Shown here: positions 17,226 to 26,096 of the stretch, piece by piece
Numbering within the stretch: the stretch's first letter is position 1
Layout: the number at the start of each line of letters is the position of its first letter
Source of the DNA: Quadrisphaera granulorum
GTDB taxonomy: Bacteria; Actinomycetota; Actinomycetes; Actinomycetales; Quadrisphaeraceae
Length of the DNA stretch: 64,000 nt
Assembly (NCBI RefSeq): GCF_003149145.1
Contig: NZ_QGDQ01000023.1
Coordinates: 23,282-87,281 of the forward strand
Reading direction: 5' to 3'
The notes under the pieces: model-generated
Database searches by the model: none
What the model was told of the DNA's origin: nothing
Seen by the model: only the letters and a program-made list of their open reading frames with translations
Position numbers and translations under genes: made by a program

Positions 17226-17337
17226 GGCGCACACGCTACGACACCGAGCGTGGTCGGGGCTAGCTCCAGCGTGAGGACACAGCCACCACGCGGCCCCTGG
17301 TTGACGACACCTCGGGAACGCCTCTAGCTTCACCCGC

Positions 17338-17450
17338 GGCAACGAGCGTCAGCGACAAGCCCTGGCTTGCTGACCAGCAACCCTCTCCGCGAGCGGGGTG
17401 CTCCAGGTGACAGCCCGGCAGGTCCGTCCGGACCCGCAAGCGCGTGGCCC
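17338..17450 (+). promoter_or_regulatory. SAM-IV riboswitch upstream of the monooxygenase gene
   Basis: Plus-strand reading shows the same SAM-IV core: GAGCGTCAGC, AAGCCCTGGCTTGCTGA, CCAGCAACCCT, GGGGTGCTCCAGGTGACAGCC and the 3' GCAAGCGCG element. Compensatory changes keep stems paired (CCTGG with CCAGG, where the other copy has CCCGG/CCGGG). A TGGCCC-GTCA-GGGCCA hairpin (17446-17461) precedes the GAGGAG Shine-Dalgarno. The gap 17081-17478 thus holds two divergent riboswitches. Confidence 0.85.
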
Positions 17451-17478
17451 GTCAGGGCCAGGACCCGAGGAGCAGTCC

Positions 17479-18519
17479 GTGTCGTCGTCGTCCCCGATCA
17501 CCTCCCTCGCTTTCCTGACGCCCGGCAACTACCCCGACGACGATCCCGCCGCCGGCCTCGAGGCGACGCTGCAGCTCTTCGAGCTGGCGGAAGGCCTCGG
17601 CTACGACGGAGGCTGGGTGCGGCAGCGCCACCTCGAGCACGGCGTCTCGTCCGCGGCGGTGTTCCTCGCGGCTGCGAGCCAGCGCACGTCGCGGTTGGAG
17701 CTCGGCACCGGCGTCATCCCCATCGGCTACGAGAACCCGCTGCGCCTCGCGGAGGACCTCGCCACCGCCGACGCACTCTCCCGGGGACGCCTCCAGCCCG
17801 GCTTCAGCACCGGAGCACCGCACCTGGACCTGCTCGGAGACCTCGTCCACGAAGGCGACTGGGCCAAGCGGGACCTGTCCTACGGGCGCATCGCCCGGAC
17901 CGTGGAGCACCTGCGAGGCCGGTACCTGGGCGGACCCGACACCGTCATCCGCTCCCCCGGCAACGTCCAGCGCCCGCGCGTCCAGCCTTACAGCCCCGGC
18001 CTGGTGGACCGCGCCTGGCTCGGTAGCGGCAGCGCCCGGTCCGCCGCGTGGGCGGGGCGGCGAGGCCTTCACCTGCTGACCGGCAACATCGTCTCGGGTA
18101 CTGACGGTGACGACTTCACCTCCGTGCAGCTGGCCGTGCTCCGCGCGCACGCGGCGGCGTCCGACCCGCGGCGGCCGCTGCGGGTGGCGCTGGGGCGCGT
18201 GGTCGTGCCGACGGACAGTGCAGACCGCTCGACCCGCGCGCGCTACCGCGAGTACGCGGCCAGCCGGCACGAGCGCACGCTGACCGCGCACGGGCCCGCG
18301 GCGACGCGCTTCGCGCCCGACCTCGTCGGCAGCAGCGACGAGATCGTCGAGAAGCTCCTCGCCGACCCGGTGGTGGCGCAGGTCAGCGAGCTGCGTCTGG
18401 AGCTGCCGTACGAGTTCTCCGCGGAGGACTACGCCCAGATCCTCACGGACGTCGCTCGCTCGGTCGCTCCGGCGCTGGGGTGGCGGCCAGCCGCCGTGCC
18501 CGTCCCTGTTCCGGCCTGA
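17479..18519 (+). CDS. Luciferase-like flavin-dependent monooxygenase
   Basis: A 346-residue LLM-class flavin oxidoreductase with the bacterial-luciferase TIM-barrel fold. Motifs are LAFLTPGNYPDDDPAAG at the start, LELGTGVIPIGYENPLRLAE, and ADALSRGRLQPGFSTGAP. I chose GTG 17479 because GAGGAG lies six bases upstream and the fold starts immediately after; the longer frame from 17398 would translate riboswitch sequence. SAM-IV control suggests it releases sulfur from an organosulfur compound (compare alkanesulfonate and sulfone monooxygenases) when methionine/SAM is low. The substrate is an inference only. It is divergent from the similarly controlled class V aminotransferase-fold gene. Confidence 0.88.
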   Translation: MSSSSPITSLAFLTPGNYPDDDPAAGLEATLQLFELAEGLGYDGGWVRQRHLEHGVSSAAVFLAAASQRTSRLELGTGVIPIGYENPLRLAEDLATADALSRGRLQPGFSTGAPHLDLLGDLVHEGDWAKRDLSYGRIARTVEHLRGRYLGGPDTVIRSPGNVQRPRVQPYSPGLVDRAWLGSGSARSAAWAGRRGLHLLTGNIVSGTDGDDFTSVQLAVLRAHAAASDPRRPLRVALGRVVVPTDSADRSTRARYREYAASRHERTLTAHGPAATRFAPDLVGSSDEIVEKLLADPVVAQVSELRLELPYEFSAEDYAQILTDVARSVAPALGWRPAAVPVPVPA

Positions 18520-18521
18520 GG

Positions 18522-18582
18522 AGGACGACGACGGCGACGGCAGTCGTGGCGTCTGGGCTGACGCCCGCGCCGTCGTCGTCCT
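18522..18582. terminator. Bidirectional terminator-like stem
   Basis: AGGACGACGACGGCG (18522-18536) pairs with its exact complement at 18568-18582, and an inner GGCGTC-GACGCC hairpin fills the loop. It sits between the convergent monooxygenase and nucleotidyltransferase genes. Both arms are copies of the 15-mer that recurs elsewhere in the window. Confidence 0.65.
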
Positions 18583-18584
18583 GA

Positions 18585-19404
18585 TCAGCCGAGCAGGCCG
18601 TGCTCCTGCCAGTAGCGCAGGTGCTCGGTGGTCGACCACGCGCTGACGGCGTCGAGGTCGGGGTGCTCCGGTAACGGTGACCGACCGGTGGCCAGCAGGT
18701 CCTCCAGCTCGGCGGCGCGGGCATCGATGAGAGCAAGCGCCTGCTCCTGGGTGCGCTCGCCGCGCTTGACCCTCCAGTGCCAGCTGGCGATCGGGCTCCG
18801 GCATCGGCAGTGTCAGGCGCCCGTGGCGTGCGACCTCCAGGCCCTGGATCGCGAGCCGCAAGGCGTGAGAGGCGTACTTGGTGTCGAACCCGTACTGCGC
18901 GATGAGCTCCGGGCGGTTCGGGGCACCGGACGCGACGCCGAGCATCCGCTCACGCTGGCTGCGCAGGTACCCGAGGAACCGGTGCCCCGCCTGCTGGCTC
19001 AGCAGCTGCGGGCCGAGCGCGCGCAGTCGCTCTCCCAACGGCGTCGTGACGAGCACGTCGGAGGGCGGCGTGAAGAGCGGTAGCAACGCGGTCGGGTTGC
19101 CCGTCATGACCAGCGCCAGGTAGCGGCGCAGGCTATAGGCGACGAGGTCGACGTCGCCATGCTTGGAGCGGTGCCCCTCGGGCACGGTCCGCGCGACGTA
19201 GTGGCCGTCGACGTGCCCGACGCCGAGCACCGCACGCGGGTGCTCGACGAAAACGGCCATCTCGTCGTGGTCGTCGGTGCCCTCGATGGCGATGCCATGC
19301 ACACCCGAGCCGACCACCGTGCGCAGGATCTCTCGCTCGGTGGCGGTGGTGTCACCGTGCTGCGTCAGCCACGTACGGCCGCTGTCGACGTCGTCCCTGT
19401 CCAC
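18585..19404 (-). pseudogene. Predicted nucleotidyltransferase, apparent +1 frameshift
   Basis: The first about 206 codons read well as a DNA-polymerase-beta-superfamily predicted nucleotidyltransferase: GSGVHGIAIEGTDDHDEMAV holds the GS motif and acidic metal ligands, followed by VAYSLRRYLALVMTGNPT and FLGYLRSQRERMLG. After LPMPEPDRQ the frame dissolves into Arg/Pro/Ala-rich sequence running through the next gene. Skipping one base near 18783 restores a family-like ending (VKRGERTQEQALALIDARA and LRYWQEHGLLG) that stops at 18585. This is either a real inactivating insertion of one C or a base-call error. Start is GTG 19404; no good Shine-Dalgarno is seen. It lies 33 bases downstream of the GH13 gene. 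Confidence 0.82.
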
Positions 19405-19437
19405 GCGGAGATCATCGCCGACAGGCGCAAGCGAGTA

Positions 19438-21099
19438 TCAGGTGTCGCCGAGCCAGACCTTGCCGTAGCGGGGCAGCTCCAGCTCGAAGGGCCCCTCGGG
19501 CACGGTCACCGGTGTAGACGTCAGCAGCTCCACCAGCTCGGTGCCCGGCGCCACCACCCCGTCCGGCACCGTCACCGTGAGGGACTCGGACGACAGCGAG
19601 TGCAGCGCCAGCACCGTGCGGCCCCGCCACGTCATGGTGTGCGCCAGCACCGACGGCTCCCCCACGTCCACCAGGCGCACCTCACCGCGGCCAAGCTCGG
19701 GACGGCCGCGGTAGGCGCGCAGCATGCGGCGGAAGAAGTGCAGCAGGGAGTCCGGGTCACGCTCCTGATCTGCCACCACCGGTCCGGGACCGGCGTCGCC
19801 GGCGGCCCAGGCCATCGGCGTGCGCACGGACATCCGCCCCGGGATCGACAGGTCCTCCAGCTGGCCGACCTCCTCGCCGTAGTAGAGCACCGGTGTGCCG
19901 GGCAGGCTCCACGTCAGGACGTAGGCGAGCTCCATCCGGTCTCGGTCTCCGTCGACCATGGTCGGCAGGCGCAGCCGCAGCCCGCGGCCGAACAGCTGCA
20001 CCTCCTCCTCGGGGCCGAAGGCGGCGAAGACCTCCTGCCGCTCGTCGTCGTCGAGCTGGTCGAGGGTGAGCTCGTCGTGGTTGCGGACGAACAGGCCCCA
20101 GCTCTTGCCCTCCGAGAGCCGCGGCCGAGACTCCAGCGCGTCGCGCAGCGGGGAGGCGTCACCGCGGGCCATCGCCAGGTAGAGGGCCTGGTTGAGCGTG
20201 AAGTCGAAGCACATCGTCATGCGCTGGCCGGCGCCGCCGAAGAAGGGGGCGATCTCGTCCCGGGGCTTGTTGACCTCCCCGAGCATCACCGCCTCAGCGC
20301 TGCGGCGAGACAGGAAGGTGCGCATCACGTCGAGCATCGCCAGCGACTCGTCCAGGGCGGTGTCGCCGTCGTGCTGCTCATCGCGCTCGCCACTGGGCGA
20401 GCCGGGCGAACCGGCCCCGCTCGCCACGCCGGCGTCGTCGGCGTCACCGGACCGGGTGGCCGTCTCGGCCAGGTACGGGGCCGCGTCCACCCGGAAGCCC
20501 GCGACGCCCAGCTGCAGCCAGAACCCCATGATCCGGCGGATCTCGTCGCGAACCTCGGGGTTGGAGGTGTTGAGGTCGGGCTGGTGGCGGTAGAAGCGGT
20601 GGCGGTAGTAGAGACCGGCCGCCTCGTCGTGGCTCCACACAGAGTCTTCCGCGTCCGGGAAGATGATGTCCGCGTCGTCGTCCTCGGGGTCCGGCTCCTC
20701 GCGCCACACGTACCAGTGGCGGTAGGGGGAGTCCGGGTCGGAGCGGGCCGACTGGAACCACGGGTGCTCGTCGCTGGTGTGATTGACGACGAGGTCCACG
20801 ATGACGCGCATCCCGCGCTCGCGGGCCGCCCGGACCACCTCGACGAACTCGCCCAGCGTGCCCAGACCGTCGTCGACGCCGTAATAGTCGGAGATGTCGT
20901 AGCCGTCGTCGCCCTCGGGCGAGGGGTAGAACGGCTGCAGCCACAGGAAGTCAACCCCCAGGTCGACCAGGTGGTCGAGGTGGGCGCCGAGCCCGGCGAG
21001 GTCACCGCGCCCGTCGCCGTCGGAGTCGGTGAAGCGTTTGATGTCCAGGCAGTAGCCGACGGCGGTGGCCCACCACTCGTCCGCGGTCGTGGTCAACAT
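19438..21099 (-). CDS. GH13 alpha-amylase-family glucosidase/trehalose synthase-like enzyme
   Basis: A 553-residue GH13 enzyme. Conserved regions are DLVVNHTSDEHPWF, GFRVDAAPYL with nucleophile Asp205, VMLGEVNKP with acid/base Glu275, and VRNHDELTLD with Asp342. It most resembles trehalose-synthase/oligo-glucosidase members. A Gly/Ser/Asp-rich insertion (residues about 218-248) interrupts the barrel. The C-terminal beta domain ends with GPFELELPRYGKVWLG. Its ATG shares one base with the stop of the upstream flavin oxidoreductase (TGATG), so the two are translationally coupled. It probably acts on alpha-glucosidic sugars in the cytoplasm, as no signal peptide is seen. Exact activity is undetermined. 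Confidence 0.9.
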   Translation of the reverse strand: MLTTTADEWWATAVGYCLDIKRFTDSDGDGRGDLAGLGAHLDHLVDLGVDFLWLQPFYPSPEGDDGYDISDYYGVDDGLGTLGEFVEVVRAARERGMRVIVDLVVNHTSDEHPWFQSARSDPDSPYRHWYVWREEPDPEDDDADIIFPDAEDSVWSHDEAAGLYYRHRFYRHQPDLNTSNPEVRDEIRRIMGFWLQLGVAGFRVDAAPYLAETATRSGDADDAGVASGAGSPGSPSGERDEQHDGDTALDESLAMLDVMRTFLSRRSAEAVMLGEVNKPRDEIAPFFGGAGQRMTMCFDFTLNQALYLAMARGDASPLRDALESRPRLSEGKSWGLFVRNHDELTLDQLDDDERQEVFAAFGPEEEVQLFGRGLRLRLPTMVDGDRDRMELAYVLTWSLPGTPVLYYGEEVGQLEDLSIPGRMSVRTPMAWAAGDAGPGPVVADQERDPDSLLHFFRRMLRAYRGRPELGRGEVRLVDVGEPSVLAHTMTWRGRTVLALHSLSSESLTVTVPDGVVAPGTELVELLTSTPVTVPEGPFELELPRYGKVWLGDT

Positions 21100-22199
21100 C
21101 AGAGGACTCCCGTCCCTGCGTCGGCGCCCCCGGCCGCGCCCCGGTCCGACGCGGGTGCGGTGCCGCCCCCTCGCTCGGCCAGGGCGCGCGCCGTCGTCCC
21201 CCCGCCGGTGCGGCCGACCAGCTCCGGCGGAGCCATCGGAGCCAGGCGCGGCAGCACGCGCTCGCCGGCCTCGTCGATCCACGCCTGGAGATGCTGTCCC
21301 ACGTGGTGGAGGTACACGCCGTCGAACCCGAGCCCGGCCCACTCGGCCACGGTGTCCGCGACGTGCGCTGCGTCGGCCGAGACCAGCACCGAGTTCTCCA
21401 CCTCGGACGGCTGCACCCGCTGGCCGACGTCGTCGAACTGCTCGACCGTGGCGAGGTCAGCGAGGACCTTGGAGGTGAAGACGTTGTTGCGCCACTGCTC
21501 GTGCGCCACCGCCAGCGCCTCCTCGCGGGTGGGCGCCCACGACAGGTGCACCTGGAGGTTGACCGGACCGGTGCCGCCCGCGCCCCGATAAGCCTCGACC
21601 ACCGAGCGCATCTGGTCGGGCAGGGCGTTGACCGTGATGAGGCCGTCGGCCCAGCTCGCGGCCCACTGCGCGGTGCGAGGGGTCAGCGCGGCGGCCAGCA
21701 GCGCCGGCGCCCGCTCGACCGGCGGGCGGCTGAAGACCCGGGCCTCGTGCACGACCACCCGTCCGCGGTGCGTCACCTCCTCGCCTGCCAGCAGCCGACG
21801 GACGACGTCGACCACCTCCACCAGCCGGGCGTCTCGCTCGTCCTTGGGCGGCCAGCCCTGCCCCGTGACGTGCTCGTTCATGTACTGACCGCTGCCGAGC
21901 GCCGCCCAGAAGCGGCCCGGGAACATCTCCGACAGCGTCGCGATGCCCTGCGCCGTGATCGCCGGGTGGTAGCGCTGGCCGGGGGCGTGGACCACGCCGA
22001 ACGGGAGACGCGTGCGGGCGAGCGCGGCACCGAGCCACGCGAACGCCAGACCCGACTGGCCCTGGGCGGTGCCCCAGGGCGTGATGTGGTCCGAGCACAT
22101 GGCGGCGGTGAAGCCAGCCTGCTCCGCCATGACGGCGTACTCCAGGAGCCGGCTCGGAGGGAGCTGTTCGTGGCTGCAGTGGAAGCCGATCACCGTCAC
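21099..22199 (-). CDS. LLM-class flavin oxidoreductase (non-F420 type)
   Basis: A 366-residue luciferase-fold protein opening with TVIGFHCSHEQLPPSRLLEY, typical of the group annotated as probable non-F420 flavinoid oxidoreductases (TIGR03885). Other motifs are SDHITPWGTAQGQSGLAFAW and GRFWAALGSGQYMNEHV. I preferred GTG 22199 because the family start follows directly, though no strong ribosome-binding site supports it; an upstream GTG at 22223 is possible. The last about 45 residues are Gly/Ala-rich and look like an appended tail. It overlaps the GH13 start by one base. The substrate is unknown. Confidence 0.82.
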   Translation of the reverse strand: MTVIGFHCSHEQLPPSRLLEYAVMAEQAGFTAAMCSDHITPWGTAQGQSGLAFAWLGAALARTRLPFGVVHAPGQRYHPAITAQGIATLSEMFPGRFWAALGSGQYMNEHVTGQGWPPKDERDARLVEVVDVVRRLLAGEEVTHRGRVVVHEARVFSRPPVERAPALLAAALTPRTAQWAASWADGLITVNALPDQMRSVVEAYRGAGGTGPVNLQVHLSWAPTREEALAVAHEQWRNNVFTSKVLADLATVEQFDDVGQRVQPSEVENSVLVSADAAHVADTVAEWAGLGFDGVYLHHVGQHLQAWIDEAGERVLPRLAPMAPPELVGRTGGGTTARALAERGGGTAPASDRGAAGGADAGTGVL

Positions 22200-22241
22200 G
22201 CACAGCGACGCTAGGGGGCGCACAGCGGTTGAGCACGTCGA

Positions 22242-22273
22242 CGACGGACGGGCATCGGGCTGCCCGTCCGTCG
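22242..22273 (-). terminator. 13-bp stem terminator after the GH3 gene
   Basis: CGACGGACGGGCA and its exact complement flank a six-base loop, about 20 bases beyond the GH3 stop on the minus strand. No T-run follows. It separates the sugar operon from the flavin oxidoreductase-GH13 pair. Confidence 0.75.
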
Positions 22274-22293
22274 CTGACGTGCCTCACCGGGGC

Positions 22294-24204
22294 TCACACC
22301 GTCGCAGGCACCTCCAGGCCCAGGCCGTGGTGCAACGGGAACACCGGGTCGGCGGTGTCGCTGGGCACGTCCTCCCGCGACGCGCGCACGGCGTCCATCG
22401 ACCGCGGGATCTCCACCGGCAGCTTCCCCCGCGGTGCGATCCGCCCGGTCAGCGCCGCCAGTACCGCCGCGTCGGAACTGCCGTACTCCGCGACGATCGC
22501 CGCGGCGAACTCCGTGAACGGCGTGAGGATCCCCGGCCGGTCCAGCCCGACCACGACCACCAGCGGGCAGTGGTCGGCCACCCGCCGCAGCCGGTGCACC
22601 AGCCCGGGCGGGAACTCCAGGGAGCCCTGGTGGAACCACGCTTCCAGGAACAGGTCGCTGCGCGGCTCGAAGGGAGCCCCGATGCGGACGACGGCGACGT
22701 CGGCGTCCTCGGGAGCGGTCGCGACGGCAGCCCCCCACTCCGCGAGCGCCTCCGGGCGCACGCCCTCGGCGTAGACGCGCAGCCCCGCGCCGTCCTGTGG
22801 CAGGGGCAGCAGCGGACGGCCGTCCGGCTGGCCGGTGGGGGCGTCGTTCTGCAGCACCGTCACCGATGCCGCTTGCGCCTCGAACCCCAGCGCGCGGTGC
22901 TCCGCGCAGCCGACCACGGCCTCCGCGGCGTCCTCGTCGACGTACGGGTTGTCGAAGAGCCCGAGGCGGAACTTCACGAGCAGCAGACGCCGCGCGGACT
23001 CGTCCACTCGCGCCTCGGAGACGCGACCGGAGCGCACGAGGTCGAGGAGCACGTCGACGCACTCCTCCCCGCCGAACTGGTCGCATCCGGCGTCGAGGAT
23101 CTTCAGCATCCGTCCGGCCGGGTCGAGGTGCTCCACGCCCCAGGCCCGCGCGGGGAGCACCTGGTCGCCGACGTGGTTGTCGTTGACGAGCTCCCAGTCG
23201 GTGACGACGACGCCGTCGTAGCCCATCTCTTCGCGCAGCAGTCCGGTGATGATCTGGCGGTTGTAGCCGAAGCCGACCTCTTCGATCGGCTCGTCGTGGC
23301 GCACGAGCCCCACGGGCATGCCGTAGTAGGGCATCACTGCGGCGGTGCCGTGGGCGATGGCCTCCTGGAAGGGCCGCAGGTGGTACTCGAACATCCCGCC
23401 CGGGTAGACCTGTTCGCGCCCGTAGGGGAAGTGCGCGTCCTCGCCGTCCTTCTGGGGTCCGCCGCCGGGGAAGTGCTTGGTGGTGCACGCGACGCTGTCG
23501 GGTCCGAGCCGGTCGCCCTGGAACCCGGCGAGGTAGGCGGCGGTGTACGCGGCGACGCGCTCGGCGTCGTGCCCGAGCGACTGCGCCTGCCGGCCCCAGC
23601 GGGGCTCGGTGGCGAGGTCGACCTGCGGGTGCAGGGCCGCCCGAATGCCCACTGCCACGTATTCGCGGCGGGCGACGTCGGCGAAGCGGCGGACCAGGTC
23701 GATGTCGTCGAGAGCTGCCAGCCCCATCGCCTCGGGCCACTGCGAGAACGGTCCCGCGGAGAACGCCACGCCGGTGTTCTCCTGGAACGCGTGCCGCGGG
23801 TCGGTGCTGATGGTGACCGGCACCCCGTGCGGGGTTCCCTCCGCGAGGCGCTGCAGGGTGTTGTTCCACCGTGCCGCCTGCCGCGCCGCGGCGATGTGGT
23901 GGACGTTGAAGTGGCTGAGGTGCTTGCGCAGCACCACCTCCGACGTGCCGGACTTGCTGATGTTCCCCGCGCCCTCCACGAGTGCGCCGTCGGGCCCGAC
24001 CTCGATGACGGTCTGGAAGAGCAGGCCGACCTTCTCCTCCAGTGACATCCGCGCCAGCAGGTCGTCCGTGCGCTCGTCCGGCGTGCGGCGCGGGTCCTCG
24101 TAGGGGTCCATGACGCCGTTGCCGTTGAGGTCGCGGTAGACGGTGCCGTCGGGTGCGGTGAGGGTGGTCAGCAGGGGGTTCGGAGTGCTCGGGGTGGCGG
24201 GCAC
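22294..24204 (-). CDS. Glycoside hydrolase family 3 beta-glucosidase-like protein
   Basis: A 636-residue GH3 enzyme. The N-terminal barrel has EPRWGRQAQSLG, the substrate-binding TKHFPGGGPQKDG and nucleophile Asp336 in GVVVTDWELVND. The C-terminal alpha/beta sandwich has VVVVGLDRPGILTPF and ends with VFPLHHGLGLEVP. DLNGNGVMDPYEDP near the start is a calcium-loop-like opening seen in related GH3 proteins. No signal peptide is present, so it likely acts on sugars after import. The start GTG 24204 has AGGAGA upstream. It follows the ABC permeases by about 40 bases and is probably the last gene of the SBP-permease-permease-GH3 operon, processing imported beta-glucosides or similar oligosaccharides. 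Confidence 0.92.
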   Translation of the reverse strand: MPATPSTPNPLLTTLTAPDGTVYRDLNGNGVMDPYEDPRRTPDERTDDLLARMSLEEKVGLLFQTVIEVGPDGALVEGAGNISKSGTSEVVLRKHLSHFNVHHIAAARQAARWNNTLQRLAEGTPHGVPVTISTDPRHAFQENTGVAFSAGPFSQWPEAMGLAALDDIDLVRRFADVARREYVAVGIRAALHPQVDLATEPRWGRQAQSLGHDAERVAAYTAAYLAGFQGDRLGPDSVACTTKHFPGGGPQKDGEDAHFPYGREQVYPGGMFEYHLRPFQEAIAHGTAAVMPYYGMPVGLVRHDEPIEEVGFGYNRQIITGLLREEMGYDGVVVTDWELVNDNHVGDQVLPARAWGVEHLDPAGRMLKILDAGCDQFGGEECVDVLLDLVRSGRVSEARVDESARRLLLVKFRLGLFDNPYVDEDAAEAVVGCAEHRALGFEAQAASVTVLQNDAPTGQPDGRPLLPLPQDGAGLRVYAEGVRPEALAEWGAAVATAPEDADVAVVRIGAPFEPRSDLFLEAWFHQGSLEFPPGLVHRLRRVADHCPLVVVVGLDRPGILTPFTEFAAAIVAEYGSSDAAVLAALTGRIAPRGKLPVEIPRSMDAVRASREDVPSDTADPVFPLHHGLGLEVPATV

Positions 24205-24244
24205 GGTTCTCCTCGTCGTCGTGGAGCTGTCAGTCGTGGAGCTG

Positions 24245-25078
24245 TCACTTGAGGCCCGTCGTCGCCACCCCGCGGATGAAGTACCGCTGGAGCGCCACGA
24301 AGAGCAGGAGGATGGGGGTGATGACCAGCACCGACCCGGCGAGCAGCAGCCCGTAGTCGGTGGCGTTCTGGCCGGTGGAGTACAGCGACAGCGCCACGGG
24401 CAGGGTGTAGCGCGACTCGCTCTGCGCGGCCACGAGTGGCCAGAGGAAGTTGTTCCAGCTCGACAGGAACGTGAGGATGCCGAGCGTTGCCAGCGGCGGA
24501 CCGCACAGCGGCATGACGACGCGCGCGAAGATGCGCAGCTCCCCCGCCCCGTCGATGCGCGCGGCCTCGAGCAGCGAGTCGGGGATGCCGAGGATGAACT
24601 GCCGCATGAGGAACACCCCGAGCGGGGTGGTGACGAACGGCAGCACCAGCGCCGCGTACGTGTTCACCAGGCCGAGCTTGGAGACCATGACGAACAGCGG
24701 CACGAAGGTCACCACGCCCGGGACCATGAGGGTGACCATGACGACGACGAACAGCGCGCGCTTGCCGGGGAAGTCCACCTTCGCCAGGGCGTAGCCGACC
24801 ATGGAGCAGAAGACGAGGTTGCCGAGCACCGTCGCCGCGGCCACGACGAGACTGTTGGTGAAGTACGTGGTGAAGCCGAGCCGGTCGAACCAGGCCGCGA
24901 AGTTGGCGCCCGTCGGGTTCTCCGGCCACCACGTGGGCGGGCGTTGGAGGATCTCGCCCTGCGTCTTGACCGACCCCAGCGCCATCCAGGCGAACGGGAC
25001 CAGCCAGGCGGCCAGGCCGACGGTGAGCACCGCGTAGGTGAGGACCTTCGCTGAGGGCCGGCGTCGTGTCACGGACAT
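24245..25078 (-). CDS. Carbohydrate ABC transporter permease (MalG type)
   Basis: A 277-residue inner-membrane permease of the CUT1 sugar-importer family with six predicted helices. It carries the EAA loop EAARIDGAGELRIFARVVMP that docks the ATPase. The start ATG 25078 follows GGGAG; the longer frame from 25255 overlaps the upstream gene out of character. No dedicated ATPase is encoded nearby, so it probably uses a shared MsiK-type ATPase encoded elsewhere, as is common in actinobacteria. Confidence 0.94.
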   Translation of the reverse strand: MSVTRRRPSAKVLTYAVLTVGLAAWLVPFAWMALGSVKTQGEILQRPPTWWPENPTGANFAAWFDRLGFTTYFTNSLVVAAATVLGNLVFCSMVGYALAKVDFPGKRALFVVVMVTLMVPGVVTFVPLFVMVSKLGLVNTYAALVLPFVTTPLGVFLMRQFILGIPDSLLEAARIDGAGELRIFARVVMPLCGPPLATLGILTFLSSWNNFLWPLVAAQSESRYTLPVALSLYSTGQNATDYGLLLAGSVLVITPILLLFVALQRYFIRGVATTGLK

Positions 25079-25094
25079 GATCGGGCTCCCGGGG

Positions 25095-26093
25095 TCACGA
25101 GTCCTGCGAGCGCAGCAGCCGGAACTGGAGCAGGCTGACGAGCGCGATCGCGAGGAACAGGACGTAGCTGGCGGCCGAGGCCAGGCCGTACTGGCCAAAG
25201 CCGAACTGCTGGTAGGTGTAGTAGGCGACCGAGAGCGTCGAGTCGAGCGGCCCACCGCGGGTCATGACGAAGGCCTCCTCGAAGAACTGCAGGTAGCCCA
25301 CCGAGATGAGCACCGCGCCGAGCAGCAGCGTCGGGCGCAGCAGCGGCAAGGTGACCGACACCAGGCGGCGCAGCGGCCCGGCGCCGTCCATGACGGCGGC
25401 TTCCTGCACGTCTTCGGGCACGGCCTGCAGCCCCGCCAGGAAGATCACCATGAGGGTGCCGACGTTGCGCCAGACCGCCATGAGGATGAGCGACGGCAGC
25501 GCCCACGACGGGTCCTGCAGCCAGTTCGGCCCCTGGATCCCCACCAGCGCCAGCGCCTGGTTGAGCAGCCCGTCGGGCTGCAGGATGTAGCGCCACACCA
25601 CCGCCACCGCGACGATGCTCGTGACCACGGGGGCGTAGAAGCCCACCCGGAAGATCGCCACGAGGCGGCCACCGCCGCTGTTGAGCGCGAGGGCCAGGGC
25701 GAGGGCGACCAGCATCGTGATCGGGATGCCGACGACGACGAACACCGCCGTCACGCCGAGCGACCGCAGGAAGCGTGGGTCGCTGAGCAGGGCTGAGTAC
25801 TGGTCGATCCCGACGACGTTCACGGCGAACGGCGTGCGGATGTCGCGGGCGGTGAAGTCCGTGAAGGACATCGCGAACGACCCGAGGAGCGGTCCGAGCA
25901 TGAAGACGGTGAAGACCGCGACGAACGGCAGGCAGAAGCCCCACGCGACGATCGCCTGACGACGGCGCCGCCGCGAGGCAGGCGCGCCTGACGCGCCAGC
26001 CTTCCTGCTGCTCGCCATCCCCGGAGCCGGCCTGGTGGCCCCGCGGCCGGGGCGATCGACCGCCCCGGCTGCGGGCGTAGTTCCGACGGACAC
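25095..26093 (-). CDS. Carbohydrate ABC transporter permease (MalF type)
   Basis: A 332-residue CUT1 permease with six helices beginning after a 45-residue basic, Ala/Gly-rich N-terminus. The EAA loop reads EAAVMDGAGPLRRLVSVTLP, and VWRYILQPDGLLNQAL is typical of MalF/UgpA-like proteins. The GTG start at 26093 is three bases after the binding-protein stop, suggesting coupled translation; a later ATG (MASSRKAG) is an alternative. It partners the MalG-type gene 16 bases downstream. Confidence 0.93.
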   Translation of the reverse strand: MSVGTTPAAGAVDRPGRGATRPAPGMASSRKAGASGAPASRRRRRQAIVAWGFCLPFVAVFTVFMLGPLLGSFAMSFTDFTARDIRTPFAVNVVGIDQYSALLSDPRFLRSLGVTAVFVVVGIPITMLVALALALALNSGGGRLVAIFRVGFYAPVVTSIVAVAVVWRYILQPDGLLNQALALVGIQGPNWLQDPSWALPSLILMAVWRNVGTLMVIFLAGLQAVPEDVQEAAVMDGAGPLRRLVSVTLPLLRPTLLLGAVLISVGYLQFFEEAFVMTRGGPLDSTLSVAYYTYQQFGFGQYGLASAASYVLFLAIALVSLLQFRLLRSQDS

Positions 26094-26096
26094 GGG

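Noticed and set aside
17452..18584. Continuation of the nucleotidyltransferase frame to 650 residues through the monooxygenase gene
   Set aside because: After residue about 210 the sequence loses family character, while a one-base shift restores it and stops at 18585. The long form is a frameshift artefact.
19159..21591. An 810-codon plus-strand frame opposite the GH13 gene
   Set aside because: The minus strand shows all GH13 catalytic regions; the plus-strand translation is low-complexity.
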